DNA from: Podocnemis expansa
Taxonomy: Eukaryota > Chordata > Testudines > Podocnemididae
DNA: 64,000 bases
Assembly: GCA_007922195.1 (NCBI GenBank)
Contig: ML681971.1
Coordinates: 24,628,948 to 24,692,947, forward strand
Reading direction: 5' to 3'
Shown here: one piece after another, positions 12,606 to 25,500 of the stretch
Position numbering within the stretch: position 1 is the stretch's first letter
How the letters are laid out: every line of letters begins with the position of its first letter
Position numbers and translations under genes: made by a program
Notes under the pieces: model-generated
What the model saw: only the letters and a program-made list of their open reading frames with translations
Told to the model about the DNA's origin: nothing
The model's database searches: none

Positions 12606-13999
12606 GCATGAAGGTATCTGAATGTAATTTTCTGAAAAGAAAAAACAAAAGCTTCTACATGTTCCTAAGGCATCTACAGTGCAATGTTCTCTGGCAACTG
12701 TCTTCTGTAATTTCCTGACTATCAGAAATTTAAAGTGTCTTCCAACAAATTTAGATGGCTTCAACAAAAATACATAGTGTACCAGTTCCCATGAAGGAAT
12801 TTTCATTTTATGTAATTTGTTGGTTTCATTTTTCAGCAGGTCTGTTGGGTATTATGGCTAAGATACTTCTGATCTTACCTTGGGGGTGAGGGTATGGAAT
12901 TGCCGGGTGGTAAACATACTGAAGTGTTGTGTGGTCTGCAATACTTTGCTTGCCACTTATGCAGCTGTGTCTGAGGATGTGAAGAAGATGATATCTGATC
13001 AGGATGACTGGTACCATGTGGAGAAGAGAATCTAGTTTGTGGAGATCAGGTTAACTTGAGCATTAAGCTGAGCTCTTAAGAAAATCAAAGGAGATAGAGC
13101 AAGGTCTTCCTCACTGAAGGAGTCAAAGGAATTTCATCCCATTGTACTGTGCAGTAAACTGGGTTGTTGTCAGTGAAACTCTTATTCTCAGTGGAAAAAA
13201 GAGGCAGAACACACAAATCTGTGTCTTGCCTTTTAATGTTAGAGTGCACAATTTTCAAGATTAGAGGGAAATGCCTGCCACTGAGAGGAGTCAATCACAG
13301 GGTATATTCCATTTGTGGGAAAGGCTTTTATAGATGCTTGCGGAATTACTGATGTTTGTGCAATTGTGTTATAAGCACTTTGAAGGCAAAGATTTAAGGT
13401 CAGATATTTACTATACAGGACATCCATAAGCATAATTTTTTTAGTCAATCACTTAGCCAAAGCAGATACAGATATTTGTCAGAAAACAAGATGTACAATT
13501 TAATGTTCCTTAGGGAAGTAGTCTTACTACAGACTTAATCTGTAAACTATTAACTTTGCAATTAAGTTTCAAAATGTATAGCAATTTTTACCCACTTGTG
13601 AAGGTGAAATTAAGTGAATTAGAGAAGTTAAGGTGAACAAGATACATTTAAATAGACACACAAATAAGTAGTACATACAGGCAGATTTTTGCATGTCTGT
13701 ATCCATGAAATGATTTGATCTAAATAACTTTAGCAAGGTCATTGTGTAAGCTAAATATTTTAGTGTAGAGACTCCCACATTTTACAGTTTCAATTGTGTT
13801 TTCTTTTTTACATGTTTCTCCTATTTTCCTTAATAATGGAATGCAATGTAAAAGAGGTTTTCAGGGTTTTAGTCCTGTGCTATTTGTGATTTTGACTCTA
13901 GAGATGAAGCTATCAACCCTTCAGAAACTCCTGCTAGTGTTGAAGGTGGAGATGTATCTCAGCAACACAAGCTACTTCATGAGCGCAAAATTGTGTTTA
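12606..13999. other. intronic sequence, nothing recognised
   Basis: AT-rich intron with short ORFs only; no repeat or RNA gene recognised. Confidence 0.5.
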
Positions 14000-14110
14000 T
14001 TTGTATTACCGTAGCATCTAGGTGCTTCTGCCAGGCTCCTGCTGTGCTAGGCACTGTATAAACACAGAACAAAAAAGTGGTTCGTGCCCCAAAGAGCTTT
14101 CAATATAGAC
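14000..14110 (+). repeat. old amniote interspersed repeat fragment
   Basis: The block TATTACCGTAGCATCTAGG, then GTGCTAGGCACTGTATAAAC, then GTGCCCCAAAGAGCTTTCAA has the order and wording of an ancient repeat that I recall as widespread in turtle and crocodilian DNA. I cannot name the family with certainty. Confidence 0.5.
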
Positions 14111-14635
14111 ATGGCAGGTCTGTCCTTCACTCTGTATTGGCTTACTAGATTATCAAGACAAGTTTCAAGATCTCTTATTTTTAAGATGCTCAGTGACTTG
14201 GACACACTGTATCTAGAAGATCACCAAAAGCTCAGGGATGATGGCTGTGGTCAACAGCTACACTTACTAGACGTGATGGAGCAGTCTGGGAGTGTAAAGC
14301 TAGTCTGTACAGGAGACAGGATTATCAGGGATGGGTCTGAGCCTGGGGAGTGAACTCACCACTTTCCTTTCTAACTGTAAGGTGCACTTTTTAAACCTTG
14401 CTTTGCGTAATAAATGTACATAAAGCACCACACTTTTCTTTTGGAGTGTAAAAGGGAGGAAGAAAAACATTTGTGATGAAAGCTAGTCATGTTGCTTAAT
14501 GCATTTCAGAGAAGCTCTGGGATACTACGCTGATGGCAGCAGTCTAAGGACCTGAATAGAACTGGCATCAAACAGATAATGTAGGAATAAGAGTGAACTT
14601 GCATTTGTGTACTTTCAAAGCATACTTACGATTGC

Positions 14636-14800
14636 TGAATAGAATAGTACTTGGCATTATATAGTGCATTTCTTACTCAAGGTACAGTAAAATGCTTTAC
14701 AAATCAATGAGCTAGGTGAAAGTAATGAAGTGACTTGTGACAAGCATCATCAGTGCTATGTACCCAGCAAAATTACATTTCCTTGCTTTGATGAGAGAAA
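14636..14800 (+). repeat. MIR-like ancient SINE fragment
   Basis: It contains TTATATAGTGCATTTC, then AATGCTTTACAAATCAATG, then AGTGACTTGTGACAAG, the same order of blocks as the better-preserved copy at 31085-31450. Strongly diverged. Confidence 0.4.
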
Positions 14801-17697
14801 ACAATCTGAGAAGCTCACATTCTCATTTTCTGAGGTGCTGAGCACACACAACTTTCATAAAAGTTAATGGGAGCCAAAGTCCTGAGCCTGTTTGAAAGTC
14901 AGACCATGGGTTGTGCTGCTTTATCTCTTGAAAAAATGTATTTTGTGATTACCGGCATTACTAAGCTGCAAGCAGGACCTCTGTCTCATTGAAAGTGCAG
15001 TACATGAGTTCATGTGGACAAGTGTACTCTGTTAGTATGTGGAAAACTTCTTAACTTCCTGGAGACCTGGAAATTGCTTTATGTTAATTTTTCATCTCAA
15101 CTGAGGAAATTGTTTAGCACATTTTCAAATATGCTAACTGATGATGTTTTTTTATCATTTAGTTAAATGGAGTTGCAGATAAGGTGGTGCCTTATTGGCA
15201 GGAAAGGCAGTTTTCATTACTTTAATTGAGCGATTTATCAGGATTTTCAGCTTTTTATAAATGCTGTAGTGTTGTATGACAGAATTAAAAGGATTTAGAA
15301 TAAAAGGAATTTAAGAAAAGGACTTTGCAACAGGATTGCAATACTTTTTATATTTGATGGATTTGGCTCTATGTTTTTCATTTCAATCATCAGACTACAT
15401 TCTGTTAAACACAGTGTGCAGGGCAGGTGTGTATAACGTCAGTATATTGCACATGGGAGTAAACACAATTTTATATATAAAAAAATTAATCCATCATAAC
15501 TTGAAGGATTAAACATCCCCCCAGAACAACAGGGGGGTGCTGATGCATTAAGCATCATGGAGAACAACACATGTTGCTAGTTGCAATCTCATGAACAGGA
15601 CTGCTATTAATCTGATTTTATGCACTGCAAGGCCCTTGTATTAATGATTTTTCTAGAGTATTAATATTTACATCCTAAAAGTATATAGTTGAAGTAGATA
15701 ATGGAAATTTGTTGAAACATGAGCTTGAGTTTTAAGTCTAATATTACAAGTTGAAGCAGCTACTGTACAATTTTTATAGATATGTTGTAGCTATTGATAG
15801 TCCTGTTGATTCTGTGCAAATGTTTTCCCTTTAATTATCTTCTTTTATGTTCTGAAATTCTTTCCTCTGTAATTCTCCTCATTCAAATAAAAAGTTTATA
15901 CTCAAACTTAGAGTTGGACCATATACGAACTTGTGAACTGATGTTCTAGTGTTCATGCATATGTGCCTGTGCATAGCTGAAATCCTGACTCTGCTGAAAT
16001 CAGGGGCAAAAATCCCATTTGGCTTCAGTGGAGCCAGGGTTGTTCCCTTAATATAGTTCTTTGTGAGCCCAACTAGGTAAACAGATACAACTGGAGCTCA
16101 TCTGTTCCACGTATATTTAAAATATTTAAATGAATAAAGGAAAGATGAGAAAAAACACAACAACAAATTGGTTGCCAGGATTTTAAAAGGATCTTGTATG
16201 TTTCAATTATCAGTTTACAGATCAGTACAGGTATGACCCATAAACAACCTTGAATAGAGCAGAATAAAGTGAAAGTACATTTGGCTGTTTTCAGATAAGT
16301 CATAGACCTACTGTGGATGGTGAGATGATTGATGTGAACCATTTACCTTTATAAATACCCCGAACATGTAGGAGGGAAGAGTTAGTCTTGTATAGATGAG
16401 ATTGCTGAGCAGTTTTATGTTATAAATTAATTGTATGTACCCATGCTATTAATAATTAACAGAAGCTGTTAAGTGAAAAAGCATATTGTTTACTGTTATA
16501 CCTTTCTGATGAATTCACATAGAAGTACACACATGCAGTTAATTGTGAAATAAGGTTTGAACATAATGTGTTACTGATAATTTGTGTAGATCAAAGAGTT
16601 TGATTTTTGTAATCAAGAAAGTTTTCTTGTACTCTGGAAATTTTACCTCACTGGGGAGATTCAGGTTGGTACACATGTGTTTTAATTTCAATGGCAAGCA
16701 TCCTGGCATTCAGCAAAGCAATCGTACTCTCAGGGGAAAAAAAAAAAATCCACAGGGGACAGAAATTAGATGGCTTTTGTTTGATTTTATTCCTGTGTAG
16801 ACAGTGGATAAAATTTTTGAAAATGCCTGCACCCCATTTTTACAAAGTGACTTGGAGATTAAGTGTAACTGGAAATCAGTAGGAATTACTTTTGCTAAGG
16901 TGCTTTCGAAAATGGGACTTAATTTACAATGTCAGTTGTGGAAAAATTTGCCCAATTTAGTTTTGTGTCTGTTTATGGAGGGAATATTAGCATGGCCAAG
17001 TTTTAAGGCAAATATTAACGTTCATCTTGTCACATAATAAAGAAAAAGAGGGACTACTCTACTACTGTGTGACCTTAATGGAGTAAATTGAAAAAATGTG
17101 TAAAGTCATTCAGAGACACCACCATACATATTTTAGAACAACTTTACAAAATAGTGAAATGTGAATTAATATTATTTGACGTGGGATCTTTTATTTATTT
17201 ATTTTAAAAAAACCTGTCTCTGAAGAGAGTAGACAGTAACTCCAATTTCCTGGCAAAATTTTATTGATTGTTTATACTGATTACCATAGCCCTCAAGAAC
17301 TAGAGTTTGTAAGTCTCTCTGTTTGTGAAGAAAAAAAACAGACAAGGAGTCCTGTGTTTCCTTATCACTGATCTTGTATAGACTGCTGCTCTCTATATAG
17401 CCACTGGTCTAGTGATGTCTTGTCATTTTGCTTAGTAAAACCTTTGGAGATACTTTAATTTATGCAGGGTGCTCTAAAAATGCTTGTCTCTTTTTTTTCC
17501 TGTGCCAAAATTTTTTTTTCAGGTGGATTTGTGGTTTCAAAAGTGTTTTGGAATTTGATTATACTTTACTTTCTATGTCTTGTCAACTGTCAGTTTGGTT
17601 CAGTGAATTGAGAAGTAGTAAAGACAGTGTGGTGAAATGAAAACACAGGATAAATGCTTTTAATTGAGACTCCTTTTTCTGTTTTTCCTCTAATCAG
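14801..17697. other. intronic sequence before the 73-nt exon, nothing recognised
   Basis: AT-rich, ending in the pyrimidine tract and acceptor of the exon at 17698. Short ORFs only. Confidence 0.5.
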
Positions 17698-17770
17698 GCC
17701 CTCAGAAATGTGATAATTTTTCTGAGAAGAGACCTCTTCTTGGTGTGTGTAAAAGCATTGGATCTTCTGG
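17698..17770 (+). CDS. BCAS3: BCAS3 internal coding exon (73 nt)
   Basis: After two bases that complete the serine codon begun at 2124, the exon encodes 23 codons, including QKCDNFSEKRPLLGVCKSIG, and ends with two bases (GG) of a glycine codon completed at 62549. This matches the BCAS3 propeller segment following the exon at 2043-2124. The human protein has NFAEKRPLLG where this one has NFSEKRPLLG. The acceptor has a long pyrimidine tract ending AATCAG and the donor is GTAAGG. Because 73 is not a multiple of three, skipping this exon would shift the downstream frame. It is a very small exon between introns of 15.6 and 44.8 kb. Confidence 0.95.
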
Positions 17771-20178
17771 GTAAGGAAACGTTTCAACTTTTTAAATATA
17801 CTGAAAAAGCAATCTGTTTTACAAAACAAAAAAATACTTCTTCCATAACTCTTTCTGCTCTTTATTTAGAGGTGTGTTTTTTTTTTTTTTAACGACACTC
17901 TGAATCTGTGACATTTTCCCCCTTCTAAACTTCCAACCTTCCAACACCCATTTTTAGGACAAATACCTTTTAAAAACTATATATAATATACAAAAACCAA
18001 AAAAACCTCTGATGAAAGTCCTGCAATATGGAACCCAATAGAACATAATTGAAGAGGTATTATGAAATTGTGGGGGATTATTTTCTCTTAACATAATCTC
18101 ATTTTCATGTTCACTGTTTCTGATGGCAATGGAGGAAGTTATTACAGAAGAGTGGTCAAAACAAGTATCTATGCCTCAAATAAATGAAGGATATTTGTAA
18201 GGGATGAGTGATATTTTATATGTACAACAGTGCTATTGATCTGCATTTTGATGTAAATATTTGCCATTTATTGGAAAAACAGCCTCCTTCTTTTGTTCAA
18301 TTTATGAATTGGCTGATTTGGCTTAGTCTGGGGATAGCATACAAGGAATCTGAGCTCAAGACTTGCATTCTTTTTCTCGTTTCTGTCTGGGCATTGCGTG
18401 AGAGACTTGTGCTGATCTCTCCACTGGTAGGCAATTTTAAAGGTCCATGTCAAAGTCATCCCTGGCCTACATCTCAGTGGCTTAATACCCATGCTCACAC
18501 AGAAGAACCTATTCCAAGAAGCAAAGGCTAAAATAAACAAGGGAATCCTAGGTGACAGCAGGGAATTTTAATATGTTAGTTTCTCCTGTTTCTAAGTCCA
18601 GTGTGGTTTATATAGTGTATTGGAGCTATTAAAAATAGCCTTCAGTCTTCTTTAAAACCTATAGTGCATTCCTCCTGTTTAGTAATGAGCTTTTACCAAC
18701 TTCACTTTCCTCCCCAACCTGAAATGTGTTCTGTTGCCTTCTTAAAGTGTCAGCTGGAGAATTTTCTTAATACAAAGGTAAGGTCGTAATATATTATGAT
18801 GGCTGTGTTAGGTACATTGACTCAGATGGTGCTATAGGCTTATACCCATACCTAGTGGAAAATACTTACTTCTCAAGGATAATCCTATGCACAGAGATTC
18901 AAAGGAGAAACTGCTGAAGCAAATCTTCTTATAATAATTGGACTAATTCTGTGCCACACCTTTTAAAATTAAGAATTTAGTCACTCTGGGGATGGGTGAA
19001 GGTTAACAAGTCCATCCAGAAGTGTTTCTGAGTGTTGCTCACTATGTACTGTTAACATTAATGTCCTCTGTTAATAAACTGGCTTTAAATGTAATGACCA
19101 GGAATAAGCATAGCTGAACTTCTTCCTTTTATGTAAAACTGTTTATAGTGCGTTACGTGCTTGTCAGAATGTTTATAATCTTAGGAGCCACTTACTCTGC
19201 CTAGGACTGTGTGTACTCTTTGGTTGTAAACATTGCATTACATTTGTTTGTTATTTAGTAGGATTTTCCCTCTTAATCAGGTCACTGATTTGTGTGTGAA
19301 ATGTTTCATAGAATTTACTGTTGTTCTTGAATAAGTGTGTGAGATGTCTGAGATGCTAACAAAAGAGGCATGTAAAGTAGCCACTGCTTTCTGGTAAACG
19401 ATGGGCATCCATAAAACTCAAGACTTCAAAGATTGCTTTTTGTGAATTTTACTGTAGAAAGTGCTTTGATTTATTACCTAAAAATGAGTAAAATTGGATC
19501 TATAGCTACCTTGCCATTCTTTAAATATCTGTAAATGCAACAAGAGCTTTTAGGCCAGGCCTGGAGTTCTGGCCACATCATAAAAACCCAATTTAAAAGA
19601 GTGGAACTGCTGTACAGGTTCTCTTTTCTTTTCTTTGGAATGAAGCACTGGTTTGTATTTCACAATGAACCATCATCAGAAGAGTCTTATAATTATATAG
19701 AAACAAACCCTTCTCTGATTTTGTTGGTTATTTATAAAGAGACTCTGTAAGGGACGTTGCAGTATACCTATCAGTAACCTACATGTTAAGAGTTTGATGC
19801 ATTACATTCTCATCATAATGTGTGACACCCCCCCCCCCGGCGTTGCTTGTTGTGCAAGTGATCCAAGGATTACATGCATTTTTCTATCAATTTATGAAGT
19901 TGATTATATTTTCTAAATATACAACCACCAATGTAGATATCACTAAAAACCAAGAAAGAAAAAGAATCAGTTTTGGGTGTCAAAATTTTAAGTCTGATAG
20001 AAGTCCAGGGGAGGCAAAAGGAATTTCAGTGTTGTGACTTCAATTCTGTTCTTTATTTGTGGTTTTGTGCTTTGCAGCACCTACACTAACTTTTAATACA
20101 CAGCTGCCTCTGGCCAGATAGTACATCTGGTTTATATCTAGTTCAGTCAGAAGGTGTCTGGAGAAAAATCATACATTT
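17771..20178. other. intronic sequence, nothing recognised
   Basis: AT-rich; includes a C-run near 19828-19838. A 107-codon ORF at 18208-18531 shows no domain and no splice support. Confidence 0.5.
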
Positions 20179-20824
20179 CATAGAATCATGGGGTTGGAAG
20201 GGACCTCATGGGGTCATCTAGTTCAACTCTCTGCCAAAAAAGCAGGACCACTTTCACTAAATTATCCCAACCAGGATTTTGTCTAACCGAGCCTTAAATA
20301 TCTCCAAAGATAGAGATTCCGCCACTTTCCTAGGTAGCCCATTCCAATGCTTCATCACTCTCCTGGTAAGAAATTTTTTTTTTCCTAATATCCAGCCTCG
20401 ACCTCCCCAGCTGCAACTTGAAACCATTGCTCCTTGTTCTGTCCTCTGTTACTACTGAGAACAGCCGAGCTCCATCCTCCTTGGAGCATCCTTCAAGTAG
20501 TTGAAGGTTGCTATCAAATCCCCCTTCAGACTTCTCTTCTGCAGGCTAAATAAGCCTAGTTCCTTCAGTCTTTCTTCATAGGGGTTGTGCTCCAGCCCCT
20601 TAATCATTTTTGTTGCCCTGTGCTGGACTCTTTCTACTTTGGACACAGTATTCCAGATGCGGCCTCACCAGTGCCGAGTAGAGGAGAATGATCACATCCC
20701 TCAATCTGCTGGCAACACTCCTACTGATACAGTCCAGTATACCATTGGCTTTTTTGGCGGCAAGAGCACACTGTTACCTCGTATCCAGCTTCCTATCCAC
20801 CATGACCCCCCAGGTCCTTTTATG
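20179..20824 (-). mobile_element. CR1 LINE 3' fragment (minus)
   Basis: It begins with the CR1 3' terminus read backwards (CATAGAATCATGGGGTTGGA) and continues into the C-terminal part of CR1 ORF2: the minus strand gives [20 protein letters not shown] and [10 protein letters not shown]. Homology to the longer copies stops around 20824 (reading upstream in the element). It is 5'-truncated, as usual for LINE insertions, and has frameshifts. Confidence 0.9.
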
Positions 20825-21498
20825 TAGGCCCCTCCCCCCCAAGGATCTCAAGGCGCTTGATGAAATCTTTCTCCAGTTACCCCCTAGTGTACCGGTGAAA
20901 TTAGGTCAATTCTAGCATTATGTACAGCAGCATTCTGATAGCACACCAATAGCAGCACTATTAAACCTTTTAGGATCTTCAGTATGACCTCTACTGTATT
21001 CTGGTTGATGGATGAAATAGAATTAACAAGAATACCCAGCAATGATACATGTTCCACCTGTAGGCCTGAAAGCATTTTACAAACAAGCATTAAGCTGCAT
21101 CCCCATTTAACAAAAAGGACTGTTGAGTGGTGCTGTCAGTTGGGGAGTTTGCCTCCTCTTTTTGTGTGCTGTCACAGCACTGCAAAGGTAGCTAACCCAG
21201 CAGATCTCAGTAGTATTTCTGAGAAAGACCCCAAACATAGTGTAGTGGCAGAGGTGCTTGGCCAGATTTATTGTTAAAGAAGCATGGTCCTAGTACCCTG
21301 TATATGCAGGTACTATAACACACATATGCCCTTACAATGACCAGGTCAGTCAGCAGTGGGTCTTTTCCCCAGGCCAGACAGAGATGCCCTTCCTATGATT
21401 TTTCTTTTTTATACACTGATAAAAATGCATTATGTATTACCCCTCTGACGTGGCTATCAGCCACCCTACATCATGTCCTGTTGGTTCAAACAAAACAC
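20825..21498. other. intronic sequence, nothing recognised
   Basis: No clear repeat or gene between the CR1 fragment and the Penelope-like end. Confidence 0.5.
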
Positions 21499-21606
21499 TT
21501 TCTCCCACAAAAGCTCATGTGATAAATAAATGTGTTAGTCTTTAAGTGCCCCAGGACTCCTTGCTTGTTTTGCTGAACTAGACTAATGCAGCTACCCCTT
21601 TGGAAC
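21499..21606 (+). mobile_element. Penelope-like element terminal fragment (plus)
   Basis: Carries TTTCTCCCACAAAAGCTCAT, then GTTAGTCTTTAAGTGCC, CAGGACTCCTTGCTTG and the tip GCTACCCCTTTGGAA, the same order as the right end of the copy at 10391-11255. It is on the strand opposite to the pieces at 2.4 and 8.1 kb. Confidence 0.7.
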
Positions 21607-21882
21607 TTGAATTCATTATCTTGTCACCCTGACTTTATCTGGTCAGAAGTTGGCATGTCCCAGTACCATCTTCAGGAAGTGTGTTTATGTGAGTATCCAG
21701 TACCTAGTACTTTGGAGTGCTTGTGGTTTAGCAGCATTAACTTGTGTGTTTGCCAGATTCATGTCCTGAACAGTGAATCTGTAAGCAAGTATCTGCTTTA
21801 TGACAAAGCCTGACTTTGGTCCATAGCATGGTTCATAGTGACTTTGGTTTGAATGTCAGGCTTTGCACCATAGCCGGTGCTG

Positions 21883-21932
21883 CACGCTCACGCTTGCGCT
21901 CGCTCACGCTCTCTCTCTCTCACATACTCGCA
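21883..21932 (+). repeat. CT/GCTCAC low-complexity tract
   Basis: Imperfect CGCTCACGCT units followed by (CT)n. Simple sequence adjoining the fold-back element. Confidence 0.7.
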
Positions 21933-21945
21933 CAAAGCTGCTTGA

Positions 21946-22198
21946 GGATATGTCTACATGGTGTTTTAAAACTATGGCAGCAAATCTGAGCCTGTGTCTA
22001 TAGTCTTGGGCTGGTGTTATGATGCTAAAAACAACTGTGTAGATGTAGCTTGAGTATTGAGTCCAGCCCCTCCCTGGGTTTCAGAGCCTAAACCACAGTA
22101 TCTACATTTCTGTTATATCATAGCAGGAGCCCAAGACTGTAGACAGGGGCTCTCAGTTGGCTGGTTTTTAAGTTTTTAAATGCAGTGTAGACGTACCC
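21946..22198. mobile_element. fold-back DNA element, about 253 bp
   Basis: The two halves are imperfect reverse complements. The left half has GGATATGTCTACATG and GTCTATAGTCTTGGGCT; the right half has AGCCCAAGACTGTAGAC and GTGTAGACGTACCC. Arms of about 100 bp (roughly 21946-22050 and 22095-22198) flank a short centre. The tips resemble GGGTATGTCTACAC, which I recall from a common reptile DNA-transposon family. There is no coding sequence, and no target duplication is certain. Confidence 0.7.
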
Positions 22199-22329
22199 AC
22201 AGAGGCTAAGTAACTTTTTTCTAATGGGAGTGATGCAAAGACAGAGCCAGGAATATAACTGAAGCTTCTTGACATTGTTTTCTGCACTGTATGCTGGACT
22301 ATAGTCTTTTTTCTTTTTTCAGTGTAAGT

Positions 22330-22514
22330 CAGGGGTGGCCAAACTTTTATGGAACTCGAGCCGCACAAGTTGATTATTAAATGCTCAAGCTGCACTGAGG
22401 TATATAGCCTTATACTTTTACCTACTAAACTGATTTGCTGACGTTCTTCCATGAGCCACACTTTTTCATTCAAGAGCCACATGCGGCTCCTGAGCTGCAG
22501 TTTGGCCATGCCTG
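22330..22514. mobile_element. hAT MITE (CAGGGGTGGCCAAACT ends), perfect target duplication
   Basis: The terminal inverted repeats are CAGGGGTGGCCAAACT and AGTTTGGCCATGCCTG (one mismatch). A perfect 8-bp target duplication GTGTAAGT lies at 22322-22329 and 22515-22522. The interior contains GAGCCACATGCGGCTCCTGA. Length 185 bp, with no coding capacity. Sister copies lie at 31199-31388 and 52904-53389. Confidence 0.9.
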
Positions 22515-22522
22515 GTGTAAGT

Positions 22523-25500
22523 GTTGAGGTGGGATGGGGAGCTCCACCGACTAACTCTGTCCCTCTTATGTTGCTAGGCTCAGATCTGTGTTAGTGTCTT
22601 TTTGTTATAACATGGGCATGGCTTGGTCTTTATAGTCTGTTCCCTTCTGGATATTGGGGTGCTGGAAGTTCTGGGGTCATGGAGGGGGAGCTAGACAGCT
22701 ATGATTCTTCTTCTGCATTTAGAGCTTTGTTTTCCAAAGGCTGGAGTAGAGGGGGGAATCTAGGCCTGCCTTCTCCACTGGGTTCCAGCTCAGGGCCCTT
22801 GTTCGGAACAGCCAGGACCAATCCTCTTCTGTCTTTTGCTGCTTATTGAGCTGCCTTCTACCTCTTCTCCTCAGCAGCCTTCTCTGACCTCCTAGCCTTG
22901 CTTTTTCTTTTCTGACTGGTGGTCTCTCAGGCAGCTTCTTACTCTACAATCCTACTGTTTATCTGGTAGCAGCTTTTCTCCGAAGTTCTCCTTCAAACTG
23001 AGATTTTTAACCTTTTATCATTCCCAGGTGCTTCCTTGCCTAACTAAATGCCTCTGAGTTATTCAGTGAGCTAATTTTGCCCAGGGCACAGGTCTGCACC
23101 TTGGACTCTTTTTTGGAGGACCAGCTACTCTCTTGCACAGCCAACTGTATTTGGGTATGGTTAGAAAAATGGGCCTAATGTTTCTATTTTTGTAAAATGT
23201 GGTTTAATGGCTTACTTAAGTCAATGCATCCATCAGCTTGATCAGGGGCTCCAATCCCATGCGAGGGCATTGGGTCATTGCTGACTTACAGGGAAAGCAT
23301 GTCACTTTTTGAATGGCTTATGCTGCTTCCAGATGCCCTCTCACTTTTTCCTGTATGTCTCCCATTCAGGTATTGATCTGTTAGATGACAGTCTGAGGCA
23401 GTATGGTTTGTAAATAAGGTAAAAGCCCCCCACCCCCATATACCTTCTTTAGCCTTGACCAGTCTTGGTTTTTTTTTCTAGTGGTTCTTTAAGCCTTCTG
23501 GTTTGTTTTCTGGTTATTTCTGACAGTCCCCAGAGCCTCATTGTTCTGCCCTTGCTTATGTCTTGGCGCATTTTTTCCATTTTTTTGACTATTTTGATTC
23601 CTCCAAAACAGGGGATTATGTAATACTGGGATTCCCCCCTCCCCCCAACAAGTGAGGGAAGTGCCCTTTGCCTAGAAGAGATGAATGTCTGATATTGTGG
23701 CTTTCAGCACAGAGGGGGGGAGTGACATCACATACTGATCTTGGATCCCTCCTATATCTAGAGGCAAGTGTCTTAGTTAAGATTTCTTTCTCTCAGTGAA
23801 AATTTATGTAGTGTTTATTTTTCATAGCTCTTGTAAAACCTAGCTTGAAGCTATTAACTTTTTGGGTGTAAGGCAAAAAGCCAGTACATTTTATACTTGA
23901 CTCGCAATAAAACCTCAATGTGTTACTCTTGTATTACAGTTAAGGTTAGTGTAAGCTAACATATGTTATCATGGAAACTTTTGAGCATGGGAAGCCTTTT
24001 TTTTTAAACTATCGGAACTGTCTGCACACATTTCGATGTGTTTGAAAGAGTATATTTACAAACATGGTAATATATGGTTTAATATTCTCTCATGATTCCA
24101 GGAACTTGTTCAGATGCTCCTGAATGCCCAAAAGATGCCTGTGATAAATTAAAAGTCCAATATGTGTTAGATTTGCATTTGAAGTTTTAGACCTAATTGA
24201 TAGTAGACTGTTAAATAATAAAATTCCAATAGAAAGCTGTTTATATGCAAATCCACACCTGCACAGTCATTTTGTATTAGTATTTGATCTGTTAGGACTA
24301 TGTTAGTTAGATACGGACACACTCATGTTAGGGGCTAGAATTTCCAGGTTCTAACCTCTAATCTGCGTTAATGGTTAGTCTTAGGAAATTCATCTGTACT
24401 CCTTTTGCTATAAAGTAAATATAATACAATGAAGATTCTGTGATATAGTATTTTTAACACATTTTTGTTCCAGAAATCTCAAGAATTTTCAAGTCATACT
24501 GAACTTCTTACATCTTAAACCTATCACTAACATTAAAAAAACTAAGTTCTTTCACCATCCATGTACCACACCATATGTGTTAATACCACTAAGAGAAGAA
24601 ATTAATCTTCTCATGATTTTGCCTGTCATAATTTTGCCTGTGGTGCAGTGTCAGCCTTTGTTCCCTTTATTATGAAATGGGTCTTGGCTGACATTCTTGC
24701 CAGTTTCATAACTCCCATGGTGCTATGAAATTGACAAGAAAATAAGCCAGCTAGAGTCTAGCTGCCTGCCACTCTCCTAGAGAGCTAAGCAGCTGGACTG
24801 GGTGTGGTGAAGGAAGGCGGGTAGCTTTCTGGGACCTGCCAGTGGAGCTGAGGGACTGGCTCTCAGCTCCCTGCACTGCCCCTCTTAGGTCCATGGAAGT
24901 TGTTCTTGTGAGGGGACACAGCACTAACCCGCAGGGTAGTAGAGTGGACATCTGCCACTGCTGTAATTAATGCAGTGACTTTAAGTTGGCTTGACATTGT
25001 TTAACTTTATTTTGTAGACAATGGCTTAGATTCTAACCAGCTGCTTAGAATTGTAGGGGTTTAGTTTGTGTTTTAACCAGACAGCTTTAATGAGAATTAA
25101 TTACATTGGTGATTTTGTAAATAAGAGGACTTGTATGAGGTGAATTAAAAAATGCAATTTCCTTTTGTTTTTTATAGTGCAGGTATTTGTAATAAAATAA
25201 TATAAGGTGAACACTCTTTTTGGTTTTTGTGTTGTAACAAATTAATATATTTGAAAATGTAGAAAGCTTTGAAAAATGTTTATAATGAATTCAATTTGTA
25301 TTCAGTTACTGTCTATAGCAGATCACAAGCCTAGCTTCTATTTGAATTAACACAGGGTTAAAAAGAAGCTTTTCTGACCATAAGTGGTTAGGTTTTGGGC
25401 TCTAGTAAAGTAGTTGGAGACCCACATAATAGTATGGGATGTGGAAGTGTATTCAGATAAATCTCCCTGCTGATGATCCACCTTCTGCCCCCCACAAAAG

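Noticed and set aside
14084..14353. 89-codon plus-strand ORF
   Set aside because: Its start lies in an old interspersed repeat and the rest shows no domain.
18208..18531. 107-codon plus-strand ORF
   Set aside because: No domain, no splice signals and ordinary AT-rich intron composition.
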